From: Brevibacterium epidermidis NBRC 14811
Lineage (GTDB): Bacteria > Actinomycetota > Actinomycetes > Actinomycetales > Brevibacteriaceae
Direction: 5' to 3'
DNA length: 64,000 nucleotides
Assembly: GCF_001570805.1 (NCBI RefSeq)
Contig: NZ_BCSJ01000015.1
Span: 1-64,000, forward strand
Made by a program: the position numbers and the translations under genes. Positions 9,953-17,761 of the stretch are shown here, in pieces. The notes beneath the pieces were generated by a model, which was not told the DNA's origin, did no database searches, and saw only the letters and a program-made list of their open reading frames with translations. How positions within the stretch are numbered: position 1 is the first letter of the stretch; each line of letters opens with the position of its first letter.

Positions 9953-10885
9953 TCACTCGAATTCGTTAAGCACCACCTCGGCGACGGCAGCGACCAGGGC
10001 CGGCCCGTCCTCCGATTCGGGGTCATCGGTCTCTGTCATCACGGATAGGACGATGGGCTTGCGATCGGGAGGCGTCACCACTGCGATGTCGTTCTGAATC
10101 GCATCCGAATGCCCCGACTTGTCTCTGACGACCCAGCCGTCGGGCGCGCCCGCGCGGATGAGCGGGTCTCCCGTCTCGTTCGCCGACATCCAGTCGAAGA
10201 GAACCTTGCGATCATCGTCCGAGAGTCGCTTCGCATCGAGGAGGTCCTGCAGGTTGGCGGTGAATGCGGCCGGGGTGGTGGTGTTGTCCGTGTCACCCTC
10301 TTCGACGTCGTTGAGCTCCGGCTCTTCGTCAGTCACCTCGGTCGTCGAGTCACCGTCCTTCTCCATGGCGTCGTCGAGAGCCTCTGGTCCGCCAAGCTCA
10401 TCAAGCACAATGTTCATCGCCAGGTTGTCGCTGACCCTCAGCCCGCTCTCGGCCACATCTTCCAGTGGCAGCCCGTCGTCGACGTGCTCCTCCGTCACCG
10501 GTGTCCATCCGGCCTCATCGACATCGGCCTGAGTCCAGGTCACGTTCTTCTCAAGCTCTTTCGGCGTCGTGCGATCAAGGAGTTCGGCGACGGCGAACAC
10601 CTTGAGAGAGGAAGCGAAGCCGAAGCGCTCGTCTGCACGGTGGTCAACTGATTCGCCGGACTCGGTATCGACCGCGCTGACGCCGACTCTCGCGTCGTAG
10701 CGAGCTTCGAGTTTCTTGAGCTGGTCTTCGACCTTTTGGTTGTCGGAGGCATCTGCCGAACTTGATGAAGCTTCGGTGTGGGAGTCGCTGCCGTCCGGGG
10801 GCTGAGCATCACCGGGAGCGCAGCCGCTGACTGCCAAAGCGGCCAACGTTGCCGTAGCGAGAAGCTGCAGAGTTCGCGTGGTCAT
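9953..10885 (-). CDS. Class A beta-lactamase family lipoprotein
   Basis: Serine hydrolase of 310 aa, exported as a lipoprotein: hydrophobic segment then lipobox AVSGC (Cys22). A Ser/Asp-rich linker follows. Class A landmarks are all present: SSLK at 92-95 (nucleophile Ser92), SDN at 152-154, EPELN at 188-192 (omega-loop Glu188) and KSG at 256-258. It should therefore hydrolyse beta-lactams outside the membrane; spectrum unknown. ATG 10885 is preferred over ATG 10921 because the signal peptide then starts cleanly (MTTRTLQLL) and GGGAGAGAACGG lies upstream. No beta-lactamase repressor or sensor gene is adjacent, so expression is probably constitutive. It ends in terminator cassette copy B. Confidence 0.9.
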   Translation of the reverse strand: MTTRTLQLLATATLAALAVSGCAPGDAQPPDGSDSHTEASSSSADASDNQKVEDQLKKLEARYDARVGVSAVDTESGESVDHRADERFGFASSLKVFAVAELLDRTTPKELEKNVTWTQADVDEAGWTPVTEEHVDDGLPLEDVAESGLRVSDNLAMNIVLDELGGPEALDDAMEKDGDSTTEVTDEEPELNDVEEGDTDNTTTPAAFTANLQDLLDAKRLSDDDRKVLFDWMSANETGDPLIRAGAPDGWVVRDKSGHSDAIQNDIAVVTPPDRKPIVLSVMTETDDPESEDGPALVAAVAEVVLNEFE

Positions 10886-11045
10886 CGAAACGTTCCGTTC
10901 TCTCCCGGTGGGAGTCGACATGGGCAGTCTTCGTGGACGAGGCTCGAACTGGCCCAGGCGCGTCCTTGAACCTCACTAATGACCAGTCTCCTCCGTCTTC
11001 GCGGTTCTCCGCGAATCAAGCAATGTTTCCCTGCTCAAACAACCC

Positions 11046-11089
11046 GACGGCGGCCCAGATACCTCGCGCGAGGTATCTGAGCCGCCGTC
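11046..11089 (-). terminator. Terminator cassette copy C (after metQ)
   Basis: Near-perfect 44-base palindrome: GACGGCGGCCCAGATACC (from 11046) pairs with the arm ending GCCGCCGTC at 11089, centre CTCGCGCGAG. In the metQ direction it starts eleven bases past the stop with AATTACTACC and ends CGTCGGGTTGTTTGAG. It is the best-paired of the three copies and lies between metQ and the upstream end of bla. Confidence 0.88.
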
Positions 11090-11104
11090 AGGTAGTAATT
11101 GGGG

Positions 11105-11941
11105 TCAGAAGGAGGGGAGGACGGAGCCGTCGGCCCACTTCTTCTCGATGAACTTCTTCACCTCGGGGGAGTGGAGCAGCTCGTCGAGCTTCTTGATGTT
11201 CTCGTCATCCTTGTTTTCGGTGCGTACAGCGAGGAAGTTGCCGTACGGGTTGTCGTCGGCCTTCTCCAGCAGGATGCCATCCTTGGCCGGGTTCAGGCCG
11301 GCCTCGAGGGCATTGTTGCCGTTGATGACCGATGCGTCGACGTCTTCGAGGGTGCGAGCCAGCTGTGCGGCGTCGGCCTCGACGAACTTCACGTTCTTCG
11401 GGTTCTCCTCGACGTCGGAGAGCTTCGCGTCGATCGCGTCCACGCCGTCCTTGAGGGTGATGAGCTTCGCGTCTTCGAGCATCTTCAGCGCACGACCCTG
11501 GTTCGACGGGTCGTTGTTGATGCCGATCTTCGCGTTCTTCGGGATGTCACCCACGTCCTTGATGTCGTTCGAGAACAGCGCGAAGGGTTCGAGGTTGATG
11601 GGCTTGAAGCCGGTGATCTCGTATCCCTGGCCTTCGACCTCGGAGTCGAGGTAGGGCTTGTGCTGGAAGTAGTTCGCGTCGATGTCACCGTCGTTGAGCG
11701 CCTTGTTCGGCAGCGTGTAGTCCGTGTACTCGGTGACCTCGATGTCGAGGCCGGCGTCCTCGGCGAGGTTCTCATCGACGTAGCGCAGGATGTCGCCCTG
11801 CGGAACCGGGGTCGCGCCCACGGTCAGCTTCGTGACGTCGCCGTCCTTCTCACCGACGGAATCCGTGCCGCCGCCGACGAGTCCGCAGCCCGAGAGCAGC
11901 AGAGTCGCGCTGGCCGCGATCGCAATGAGCTTGGTCTTCAT
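11105..11941 (-). CDS. metQ: D/L-methionine ABC transporter substrate-binding lipoprotein
   Basis: NlpA/MetQ-family binding protein of 278 aa. It has a lipoprotein signal ending LLLSGC (Cys19). It then shows family features: LTVGATPVPQGDILRYV, TDYTLPNKALNDGDIDANYF and IGINNDPSNQGRAL. It captures methionine outside the membrane and passes it to MetI-MetN. The frame is open further upstream, but ATG 11941 (MKTKLIAIA) is certain from the signal peptide and the AGGAGAATC ribosome site. It is the last gene of the leftward metN-metI-metQ operon, 65 bp after metI, and ends in terminator cassette C. A TCGCCGAGG motif lies in the metI-metQ gap (11994-12002). Confidence 0.95.
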   Translation of the reverse strand: MKTKLIAIAASATLLLSGCGLVGGGTDSVGEKDGDVTKLTVGATPVPQGDILRYVDENLAEDAGLDIEVTEYTDYTLPNKALNDGDIDANYFQHKPYLDSEVEGQGYEITGFKPINLEPFALFSNDIKDVGDIPKNAKIGINNDPSNQGRALKMLEDAKLITLKDGVDAIDAKLSDVEENPKNVKFVEADAAQLARTLEDVDASVINGNNALEAGLNPAKDGILLEKADDNPYGNFLAVRTENKDDENIKKLDELLHSPEVKKFIEKKWADGSVLPSF

Positions 11942-12006
11942 GATTCTCCTTGATGTGATCTTTGTGTTGTGAAGAGTGCAGTTGAGGTGGGATTCGCCGA
12001 GGCGGT

Positions 12007-12681
12007 TCAGCGGTGGTCGACCACGCGGGCCATCCGGTCGCCGATGAACTGGATGATCGTGACGATGAGGACGAGGACGATGATGCAGGCGATCATCGTG
12101 TCCGCCTGGTACCGCTGGTAGCCGTACGAGATCGCCAGCGCACCCAGACCGCCACCGCCCACGGCGCCGGCCATCGCGGTGTACGACACCAACGTCACCG
12201 AGGTGACCGTGGCTGCTCCGATGAGACCGGGCAGAGCCTCGGGCACGTAGACCTGGCGGATGACCTGCCCGTTCGAGGCCCCCATCATCAGCGCGGCTTC
12301 GATCTTGCCCTCGGAGACCTCGCGCAGCGAGTTCTCGACGAGGCGGGCATAGAAGGGGATCGCACCGATCGTCAGCGACACCACGGTTGCCTGCCAGCCC
12401 AGTGCCGAGCCGACGACGAATCGTGCGAAGGGGATGAGCGCGATGATGAGGATGATGAACGGGATCGAACGAGTGACGTCGACGATGAAGGAAAGCACCC
12501 GGTAGACGACCGGGTTCGAATTCAGCCCGCCCTTCGAAGCGGTGAACAGCCAGACGCCCAGAGGCAGACCGATGAGCACAGCCAGCCCGGTCGACCACGC
12601 GGTCATAAGCAGAGTCTCGATGGTGGCCGGCCACATCTGATCGGTGATCGCCGGGTTGTCGAACCATGTGGGATCGTTCAT
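12007..12681 (-). CDS. metI: Methionine ABC transporter permease
   Basis: Inner-membrane permease of 224 aa with five to six predicted hydrophobic segments. The coupling loop EAALMMGASNGQVIRQVYVPEALPG matches the EAA motif region (given here only for its key residues E, A, G, P). RSIPFIILIIALIPFAR is characteristic of MetI. Its ATG overlaps the metN stop by one base (TGATG), indicating translational coupling. Gene order metN-metI-metQ matches the usual MetNIQ transporter. Confidence 0.95.
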   Translation of the reverse strand: MNDPTWFDNPAITDQMWPATIETLLMTAWSTGLAVLIGLPLGVWLFTASKGGLNSNPVVYRVLSFIVDVTRSIPFIILIIALIPFARFVVGSALGWQATVVSLTIGAIPFYARLVENSLREVSEGKIEAALMMGASNGQVIRQVYVPEALPGLIGAATVTSVTLVSYTAMAGAVGGGGLGALAISYGYQRYQADTMIACIIVLVLIVTIIQFIGDRMARVVDHR

Positions 12682-13649
12682 CAGGCAGCCTCCTCCGCAT
12701 AGATGCCATCGGCTTTCAGAGCGCTGATCAGCTCTTTCGCCTGTTCGACCGAGTCCACGGAGAAGCGCAGCCGACCGATCTGACGGCCTTCGATCGTCTC
12801 CACGGCTCCCGCGAGGATCGCCTCGGCGCTTGCTCCGGCGTTCCGCGCGGCGGTGAGCACGGTGGGCAGATCGGTTCCGGCCAGGGACACCTCGACGAGG
12901 CGGCTCGCCCCGTCATCGATGCTGACCGGAGGCAGGGGGACGAGGTCCTTGGCCAGATCCGATCCGGGCTCGGAGATGACCTCGGCGAGCTTCCCGGTCT
13001 TGGCCACACGGCCATCGGCGAGCAGTGTCACGGAGTCGCAGATCTCGCGGATGACGGACATCTCGTGAGTGATGATGAGGACGGTGATGCCCAGACGGTC
13101 GCGCAGCGAGCGGATGAGACCGAGGATCTGGTCCGTCGTCGACGCATCCAGTGCCGAGGTGGGCTCATCGCACAGCAGCACCTTCGGCTCGGCGGCAAGG
13201 GCGCGGGCGATGCCGACGCGCTGCTTCTGACCGCCCGAGAGCTGAGAGGGGTAGTTGTCGACACGGTCGCCGAGGCCGACGAACTCGAGGAGCTCACGAG
13301 CCTTGTCCAGACGTTCGGCCTTACCGACACCGGCGATCTTGAGCGGGTGGGCGACGTTCTTCAGCGCCGTGCTCGAGTCGAGGAGGTTGACGTGCTGGAA
13401 GACCATGCCGATGCTGCGACGGGCCTCGCGCAGACCTGAACCGGACTGGTTCGTGAGGTCGACACCGTCGATCGACACCGTCCCGGAGGTAGGGGACTCG
13501 AGCCCGGTCAGGCAGCGGATAAGCGTGGACTTGCCGGCGCCGGAGCGTCCGACGATGCCGTGGATCTCTCCGGCAGGGACCGAGAGATCGATCTCCTCCA
13601 GGGCGACGGTCTCTCCGAACACCTTCCGCAGCGCGCGCAGTTCGATCAC
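12681..13649 (-). CDS. metN: Methionine ABC transporter ATP-binding protein
   Basis: ATPase of 322 aa. Walker A is GRSGAGKST at residues 34-42, the signature is LSGGQKQRV, and Walker B is VLLCDEPTSALD. The C-terminal ~85 residues form the NIL regulatory domain that lets methionine inhibit transport in trans (LPTVLTAARNAGASAEAIL). GTG 13649 is chosen because GAGGAGG lies just upstream and it starts directly with the ABC fold (VIELRALRKVF); a longer frame to 13685 adds 12 residues without support. First gene of the operon. No S-box or other SAM riboswitch was recognised in the leader. Confidence 0.94.
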   Translation of the reverse strand: MIELRALRKVFGETVALEEIDLSVPAGEIHGIVGRSGAGKSTLIRCLTGLESPTSGTVSIDGVDLTNQSGSGLREARRSIGMVFQHVNLLDSSTALKNVAHPLKIAGVGKAERLDKARELLEFVGLGDRVDNYPSQLSGGQKQRVGIARALAAEPKVLLCDEPTSALDASTTDQILGLIRSLRDRLGITVLIITHEMSVIREICDSVTLLADGRVAKTGKLAEVISEPGSDLAKDLVPLPPVSIDDGASRLVEVSLAGTDLPTVLTAARNAGASAEAILAGAVETIEGRQIGRLRFSVDSVEQAKELISALKADGIYAEEAA

Positions 13650-14033
13650 AGGCGCCTCCTCGTGTGGTTGACGAATGCCGCACACGGTGGTGGACGGCAG
13701 AAAAATGGGGATGGGTCAGCCTACGGTCCAGTAGGGCCGACGATTCAGGATGACAAGGAAGCGCCTCGGCGCCGTCACGGGATGTCATAAAAGGACGCAT
13801 TGGCGGCCCATCGTGACGAAGGCCTCACTGCTGAAAGGTAGAACGTGGCTGACCGCCTCGGGGAGGCAGAGATGACGAAACGGTGAACGGCAAGGGAAGT
13901 CGGGGCAGAATCCAGCGGCATTTTCCTCCGACGTAACCCGATGTCCATGTCCGGGGCGTACCTGTGAATGATCGACAGGTCCGCCTGCCCGGAGCACCCG
14001 GCGGGCGGATGAGCTCCACGACGGGACCGGTGA
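13650..14033. other. 384-bp divergent intergenic region between metN and a glycosyltransferase
   Basis: It should hold the metN promoter (leftward) and the promoter of the 14034 gene (rightward). It contains a near copy of the window-wide palindrome (CGCCTCGGGGAGG, about 13849). I looked on the metN strand for S-box or SAM-IV features and saw none. No convincing small ORF. Confidence 0.4.
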
Positions 14034-15104
14034 ATGCACGAGCAGACGACGAGGATCGCCGCGATCGTTCCCTGCCACAACGAAGAGATCACCGTCGCCA
14101 AGGTCGTCGGCGACCTCAAGGCCGCCGTTCCGGGCATCACGGTCTACGTCTACGACAACTGCTCGAGCGACAGGACCGCGCAGCGCGCCGCCGAAGCCGG
14201 CGCCATCGTCCGCAAGGAGAACGTCCCCGGCAAGGGCAACGTCGTCCGCCGCGCCTTCGCCGACATCGATGCCGACATCTACGTGATGATCGACGGCGAC
14301 GACACCTACGAGGCGGCCCACCTGCCCGACATGATCGACACCCTGATCTCCGGACCGTACGACCACGTGCTCGGAGTTCGCCAAGACAATCAGGAGACCA
14401 CGTCCTACCGACCCGGGCATGAGGCCGGGAACAAGATGTTCAACCGGCTGACCGGGTGGCTCTTCGGTTCGCAGGTCTCCGACATGCTCTCGGGCTACCG
14501 CGTGTTCTCCCGCCGCTTCGTCAAATCATTCCCCGCCATCAGCCGTAGGTTTGAGATCGAAACCGAGCTGACCGTGCACACGATGTCCCTGCGCCTTCCC
14601 ACCACCGAGGTGGCCGTGGACTTCCGTGACCGACCCGACGGAAGCGAGTCGAAGCTTTCGACCTTCAAGGACGGGTTCCGCATCCTCGGGCTCATCTCCG
14701 CGCTCGTCCGACACGAACGGCCCCGCCTGTTCTATGGCACGCTGACTCTGTTGCTTGCCACACTGTCGCTGATCTTCGGACTGCCTGTGGTGTGGGAGTT
14801 CTGGCAGACCGGGCTCGTACCGAGGTTCCCGACCGCGATCCTCGCCACTGCACTCATGGGACTGGCGTTCCTGCTCGGCAGCGTCGGCCTGACTTTGGAC
14901 GGTCTGCGCCGAGCCCGTCGTGAGACCTCCCGCCTGGTCTATCTCAGCTTGCCCGCGGTGACCGGTCGACCCGTCACGCAGCGTCAGACGCCGCAGCAGA
15001 CTGCTCCCGCGGACCGAGAGTTTTCAGCCCCGGAGGCAGAGATCTTTGCCGACGCAGCACGGATGAAGCCGAGCCGGCAGGTGCGGGCACGCTTCGCTTC
15101 ATGA
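14034..15104 (+). CDS. Family 2 glycosyltransferase, dolichyl-phosphate sugar synthase-like, membrane-anchored
   Basis: Protein of 356 aa. The GT-A domain occupies residues 8-~230: VPCHNEE at 12-18, DNCSSD at 41-46 and metal-binding DGDD at 87-90. Two hydrophobic segments follow (~240-260 and ~275-300), then a basic cytoplasmic tail. This matches enzymes that load a sugar from a nucleotide donor onto polyprenyl phosphate at the inner face of the membrane. The next two genes, a multispanning membrane protein and a GtrA-like flippase candidate, make a familiar trio: make lipid-linked sugar, flip it, transfer it. Its stop overlaps the next start (ATGA). Confidence 0.88.
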   Translation: MHEQTTRIAAIVPCHNEEITVAKVVGDLKAAVPGITVYVYDNCSSDRTAQRAAEAGAIVRKENVPGKGNVVRRAFADIDADIYVMIDGDDTYEAAHLPDMIDTLISGPYDHVLGVRQDNQETTSYRPGHEAGNKMFNRLTGWLFGSQVSDMLSGYRVFSRRFVKSFPAISRRFEIETELTVHTMSLRLPTTEVAVDFRDRPDGSESKLSTFKDGFRILGLISALVRHERPRLFYGTLTLLLATLSLIFGLPVVWEFWQTGLVPRFPTAILATALMGLAFLLGSVGLTLDGLRRARRETSRLVYLSLPAVTGRPVTQRQTPQQTAPADREFSAPEAEIFADAARMKPSRQVRARFAS

Positions 15105-16699
15105 GTCGTTCTGCTATTCGCAGGTGGCTGACGTCCCCGTTGGCATGGGACCTGCTGCTTGCTCTCTTCACCGTCGCATGGTCGTTTATCTTCCTGCGCC
15201 TGTTCTGGCCCGGTCGGGTCAACGTCGATATCGCCAATCAGTACCTGCAGGCAACCGGAAAGATCCCGTACTCCGATTGGCATGCGCCGGTGATGAGCGC
15301 GGTGTGGCGAATCCTCATCGACATCACCGGAGACCCGGGCAGTCTGCTCATGGTGCAGGTCGGCCTGCTGGCCGCGGCCGCGTGGGGGATCGGGGTGCTC
15401 GTCCACCGATCTGGGGCGCCGAGGTGGGTGTCGCTCTTGGGTCCGACCATCATGGTCACTCCCTGGGTCGTCTCCCAGATGACGACGCTGTGGAAGGATT
15501 CGCAGATGGCCGTGGCCATCCTGCTCGCCGTCGTCCTCATCATGATCACCCGCTTGGTTCCGAAGACGTGGCTGCTGTGGCTTCCGACGCTGGCCCTCCT
15601 CGTCTACGCGGTGGGGGTGCGCAAGAATGCGGTGTTCGCGGTCGTCCCGATCGCCGTGTATGGCGGGTGGTGCCTGGTGCATCTGTGGCGCCATCGGCGA
15701 GGACGATCTGGAGACTCTGCCACGCCTGCAGGCTCCGCGTCATCGGAGACTTCAGAGCCGACAACAGACTCCGCGATAAAAGGACGCCCTTTTCTGCTGA
15801 CGGCGGTTTCGTCGCTGATCGTGCTCGGACTCATCGGCGGAGGCGTCAAAGTCACCGACGCGGTCATCGACTCGCAGATGGGAGTGACGAAGACCGGCCA
15901 GATCTCACAGATCTTACTCGACGACGTGATGTTCTCCGTGCCGGAATCTCGACTGCAGTCGTCTGACGCACCCAGAGCGCTCAAGGACCACATCAGTTCT
16001 GCGCGCGACAAATGCCTGAAGAGAGGCGAGATCTGGGACGCCTACTGGAACTGCTACGGCAGAGGCACGACTGGGAAGGCATTCAGTCCCATTGCCTACC
16101 AGGATGAGCTGAAGTCGCTGTGGCTGAACGAAGTCGTCACTCATCCGGTCAGCTACATCGAATATCGGATATCGGTCTACTCCTCCTACTTCTTCACCTC
16201 GAAGCTCGAATACTGGGAGGCCGACTGGGATGGTGATGCGCAGAAGGCACGCTTGCCCGCAGGGAGCGCAAAGGCTGACTACATCGTCCGGCCGTATGTC
16301 GAGGACTTCGCGCTGGGAACTTTCCCGATGCTCTTCAAGCCCTGGTTCTGGGCCCTCGTCGCCGTTCTGCTGCTCGGTCTCGGGTACCGATCGCACAGCC
16401 GCACCCGTCGCGAACTGAACGCGTCTGCCCACCGGCCGCGGTCGTTCTGGCCCGAGATTACCGCTCTGGCCGCCTCGGCGCTGTGCTATATCTTCGGGTA
16501 TTTCCCGATCGTACCGGCGAACCATTTCCGGTATACGTTCTGGCCGGCTCTGGCACTGACTGCGGCCGTCGTACTTGCGATTGCAATGTGGCGGCGACGC
16601 CCAGACACGACCAAGAACGGATCCGCACACGGCCGTTCCGACCCGGACCGGGACGCGGCCACTCCGCCGGGCTCGGCATCCAGCAAGTCCGAATCCTAG
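15101..16699 (+). CDS. Multispanning membrane protein, possible lipid-linked glycosyltransferase
   Basis: Protein of 532 aa with about ten hydrophobic segments. An extended hydrophilic region (~290-400) is probably extracytoplasmic. An early FWPGRVNVDIANQY segment just after the first membrane span holds acidic residues where GT-C enzymes keep their catalytic Asp/Glu. I do not recognise a named family with certainty; it resembles DUF6020-type membrane proteins. The cytoplasmic loop near residues 205-225 and the C-terminus are Ser/Asp/Arg-rich and low complexity. Overlap with the upstream GT2 gene (ATGA) and the GtrA-like gene just downstream suggest transfer of a polyprenyl-linked sugar to an envelope polymer. 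That role is inferred from context. Confidence 0.7.
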   Translation: MSRSAIRRWLTSPLAWDLLLALFTVAWSFIFLRLFWPGRVNVDIANQYLQATGKIPYSDWHAPVMSAVWRILIDITGDPGSLLMVQVGLLAAAAWGIGVLVHRSGAPRWVSLLGPTIMVTPWVVSQMTTLWKDSQMAVAILLAVVLIMITRLVPKTWLLWLPTLALLVYAVGVRKNAVFAVVPIAVYGGWCLVHLWRHRRGRSGDSATPAGSASSETSEPTTDSAIKGRPFLLTAVSSLIVLGLIGGGVKVTDAVIDSQMGVTKTGQISQILLDDVMFSVPESRLQSSDAPRALKDHISSARDKCLKRGEIWDAYWNCYGRGTTGKAFSPIAYQDELKSLWLNEVVTHPVSYIEYRISVYSSYFFTSKLEYWEADWDGDAQKARLPAGSAKADYIVRPYVEDFALGTFPMLFKPWFWALVAVLLLGLGYRSHSRTRRELNASAHRPRSFWPEITALAASALCYIFGYFPIVPANHFRYTFWPALALTAAVVLAIAMWRRRPDTTKNGSAHGRSDPDRDAATPPGSASSKSES

Positions 16700-16720
16700 G
16701 GCCATAGACTGGTAGCAGTT

Positions 16721-17233
16721 ATGAAAGAGTCATTTTCGGACCGTCTCCGGCGCCTGGCGGTGGAAGCCTTCAAGTTCCTCACCGTCGGCGGGCTCGGCTA
16801 TATCGTCGACGTCGGCCTGTCGAACCTATTGGCCTATGGATTCGGTCCGATCCCCGCCCTCCTCGAGGGCAGCCCGATCAAGTCGAAGATCATCTCGACG
16901 ATTCTGTCGATGGTCGTCGTGTGGATCGGCAACAGACTCTGGACCTACGGCGACCGGACCACGAACTCGAACATGCGCGGCATCGTCCTGTTCATCGCGG
17001 TCAATCTCGCCGGCATGGTCATCACGGTCATCCCGCTCGGTGTGACTTGGTACCTGCTCGATATGCGCGACCAGCTCACCTACAACATCTCGACGAACAT
17101 CATCGGCATCGGACTGGCGATGATCTTCCGCTTCTACGCCTACCGCACCTGGGTGTTCAAAGACGAGTCACCCCACGCCGAGGTGGTCGTTCCCATGGAG
17201 GAATCGAGCCGGGTCCCCGACGACCGGGGCTGA
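16721..17233 (+). CDS. GtrA-family membrane protein
   Basis: Protein of 170 aa with four membrane segments. Family features are FLTVGGLGYIVDVGLSNLL near the start, WIGNRLWTYGDR after the second span, and IGIGLAMIFRFYAYRTWVF near the end. GtrA proteins are thought to flip polyprenyl-phosphate sugars for glycosylation of O-antigen, teichoic acid or arabinogalactan. A TAGACT -10-like box at 16705-16710 lies ten bases before the ATG with no clear ribosome site, so it may also have its own near-leaderless transcript. Third gene of the 14034-17233 unit. Confidence 0.9.
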   Translation: MKESFSDRLRRLAVEAFKFLTVGGLGYIVDVGLSNLLAYGFGPIPALLEGSPIKSKIISTILSMVVVWIGNRLWTYGDRTTNSNMRGIVLFIAVNLAGMVITVIPLGVTWYLLDMRDQLTYNISTNIIGIGLAMIFRFYAYRTWVFKDESPHAEVVVPMEESSRVPDDRG

Positions 17234-17269
17234 GCGCCACCGGCCGACAGCGCCGGCGTGCTTATCGGA

Positions 17270-17509
17270 CTAACGAGGGTTCGAAGACTGGTTGCGAGCT
17301 ATTCGGTGCATCACGGCCAGTACCGCAAGAAGCACTGGACAGAGCATCGCAAGGCCGGCAGCAGCAAAGCCGAGTCCGACAAGCCACTCGGAACCGGAGA
17401 ATCCGCCGCCTTCGGTGGAGAACGTGACTGCGGCTATCGCGAGGATCGTCAGAACGCTGCCGCCGAACAGAGACAGCAGAGCGATCACAATCGGCTTGGG
17501 GACGGTCAT
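17270..17509 (-). CDS. Small two-span membrane protein, function unknown
   Basis: Protein of 79 aa with two hydrophobic stretches (~7-30 and ~45-68), a Gly/Ser loop between them and a basic tail (RIARNQSSNPR), consistent with a hairpin membrane protein with both ends in the cytoplasm. AAAGGACAC lies upstream of the ATG as a ribosome site. It converges on gtrA. No family is recognised. Codon use is moderately GC3-biased, which supports a real gene; the short length keeps certainty down. Confidence 0.55.
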   Translation of the reverse strand: MTVPKPIVIALLSLFGGSVLTILAIAAVTFSTEGGGFSGSEWLVGLGFAAAGLAMLCPVLLAVLAVMHRIARNQSSNPR

Positions 17510-17656
17510 CGGATTCAGTGTCCTTTTGGTCGCTGCTTTGTCTGTGCGGTCGTGTGGTCGATCAGCTTACAGGCCGCTGCTCATCCGACTCCCGGAAACG
17601 GCTGGGCGAACCATCGCGTTCTGAGCTCCGAAAAGCGCTGTTCACCCCAGAACCTA

Positions 17657-17703
17657 GGTCAGCATCGGATAGTCTCGGGCGCCAAAAGTATCCGATGCTG
17701 ACC
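17657..17703 (-). terminator. 15-bp perfect hairpin closing the leftward nonulosonic acid operon
   Basis: GGTCAGCATCGGATA (17657-17671) pairs perfectly with 17689-17703, loop of 17 bases. It lies about 60 bases past the stop of the last gene of the cluster (17762). Read leftward the loop contains CTTTTGG and the stem is followed by TAGG rather than a T run. Strong stem, so a terminator is likely, though not of the textbook type. Confidence 0.7.
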
Positions 17704-17761
17704 CATGTTTGGACCCGAACGTCCGTTGGTGACCTATTCTCGGGGCGCCAGGGGTTGGCCG

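Noticed and set aside
13650..13860. SAM riboswitch upstream of metN
   Set aside because: I compared the leader with S-box and SAM-IV hallmarks and found none of the conserved cores or pairing.
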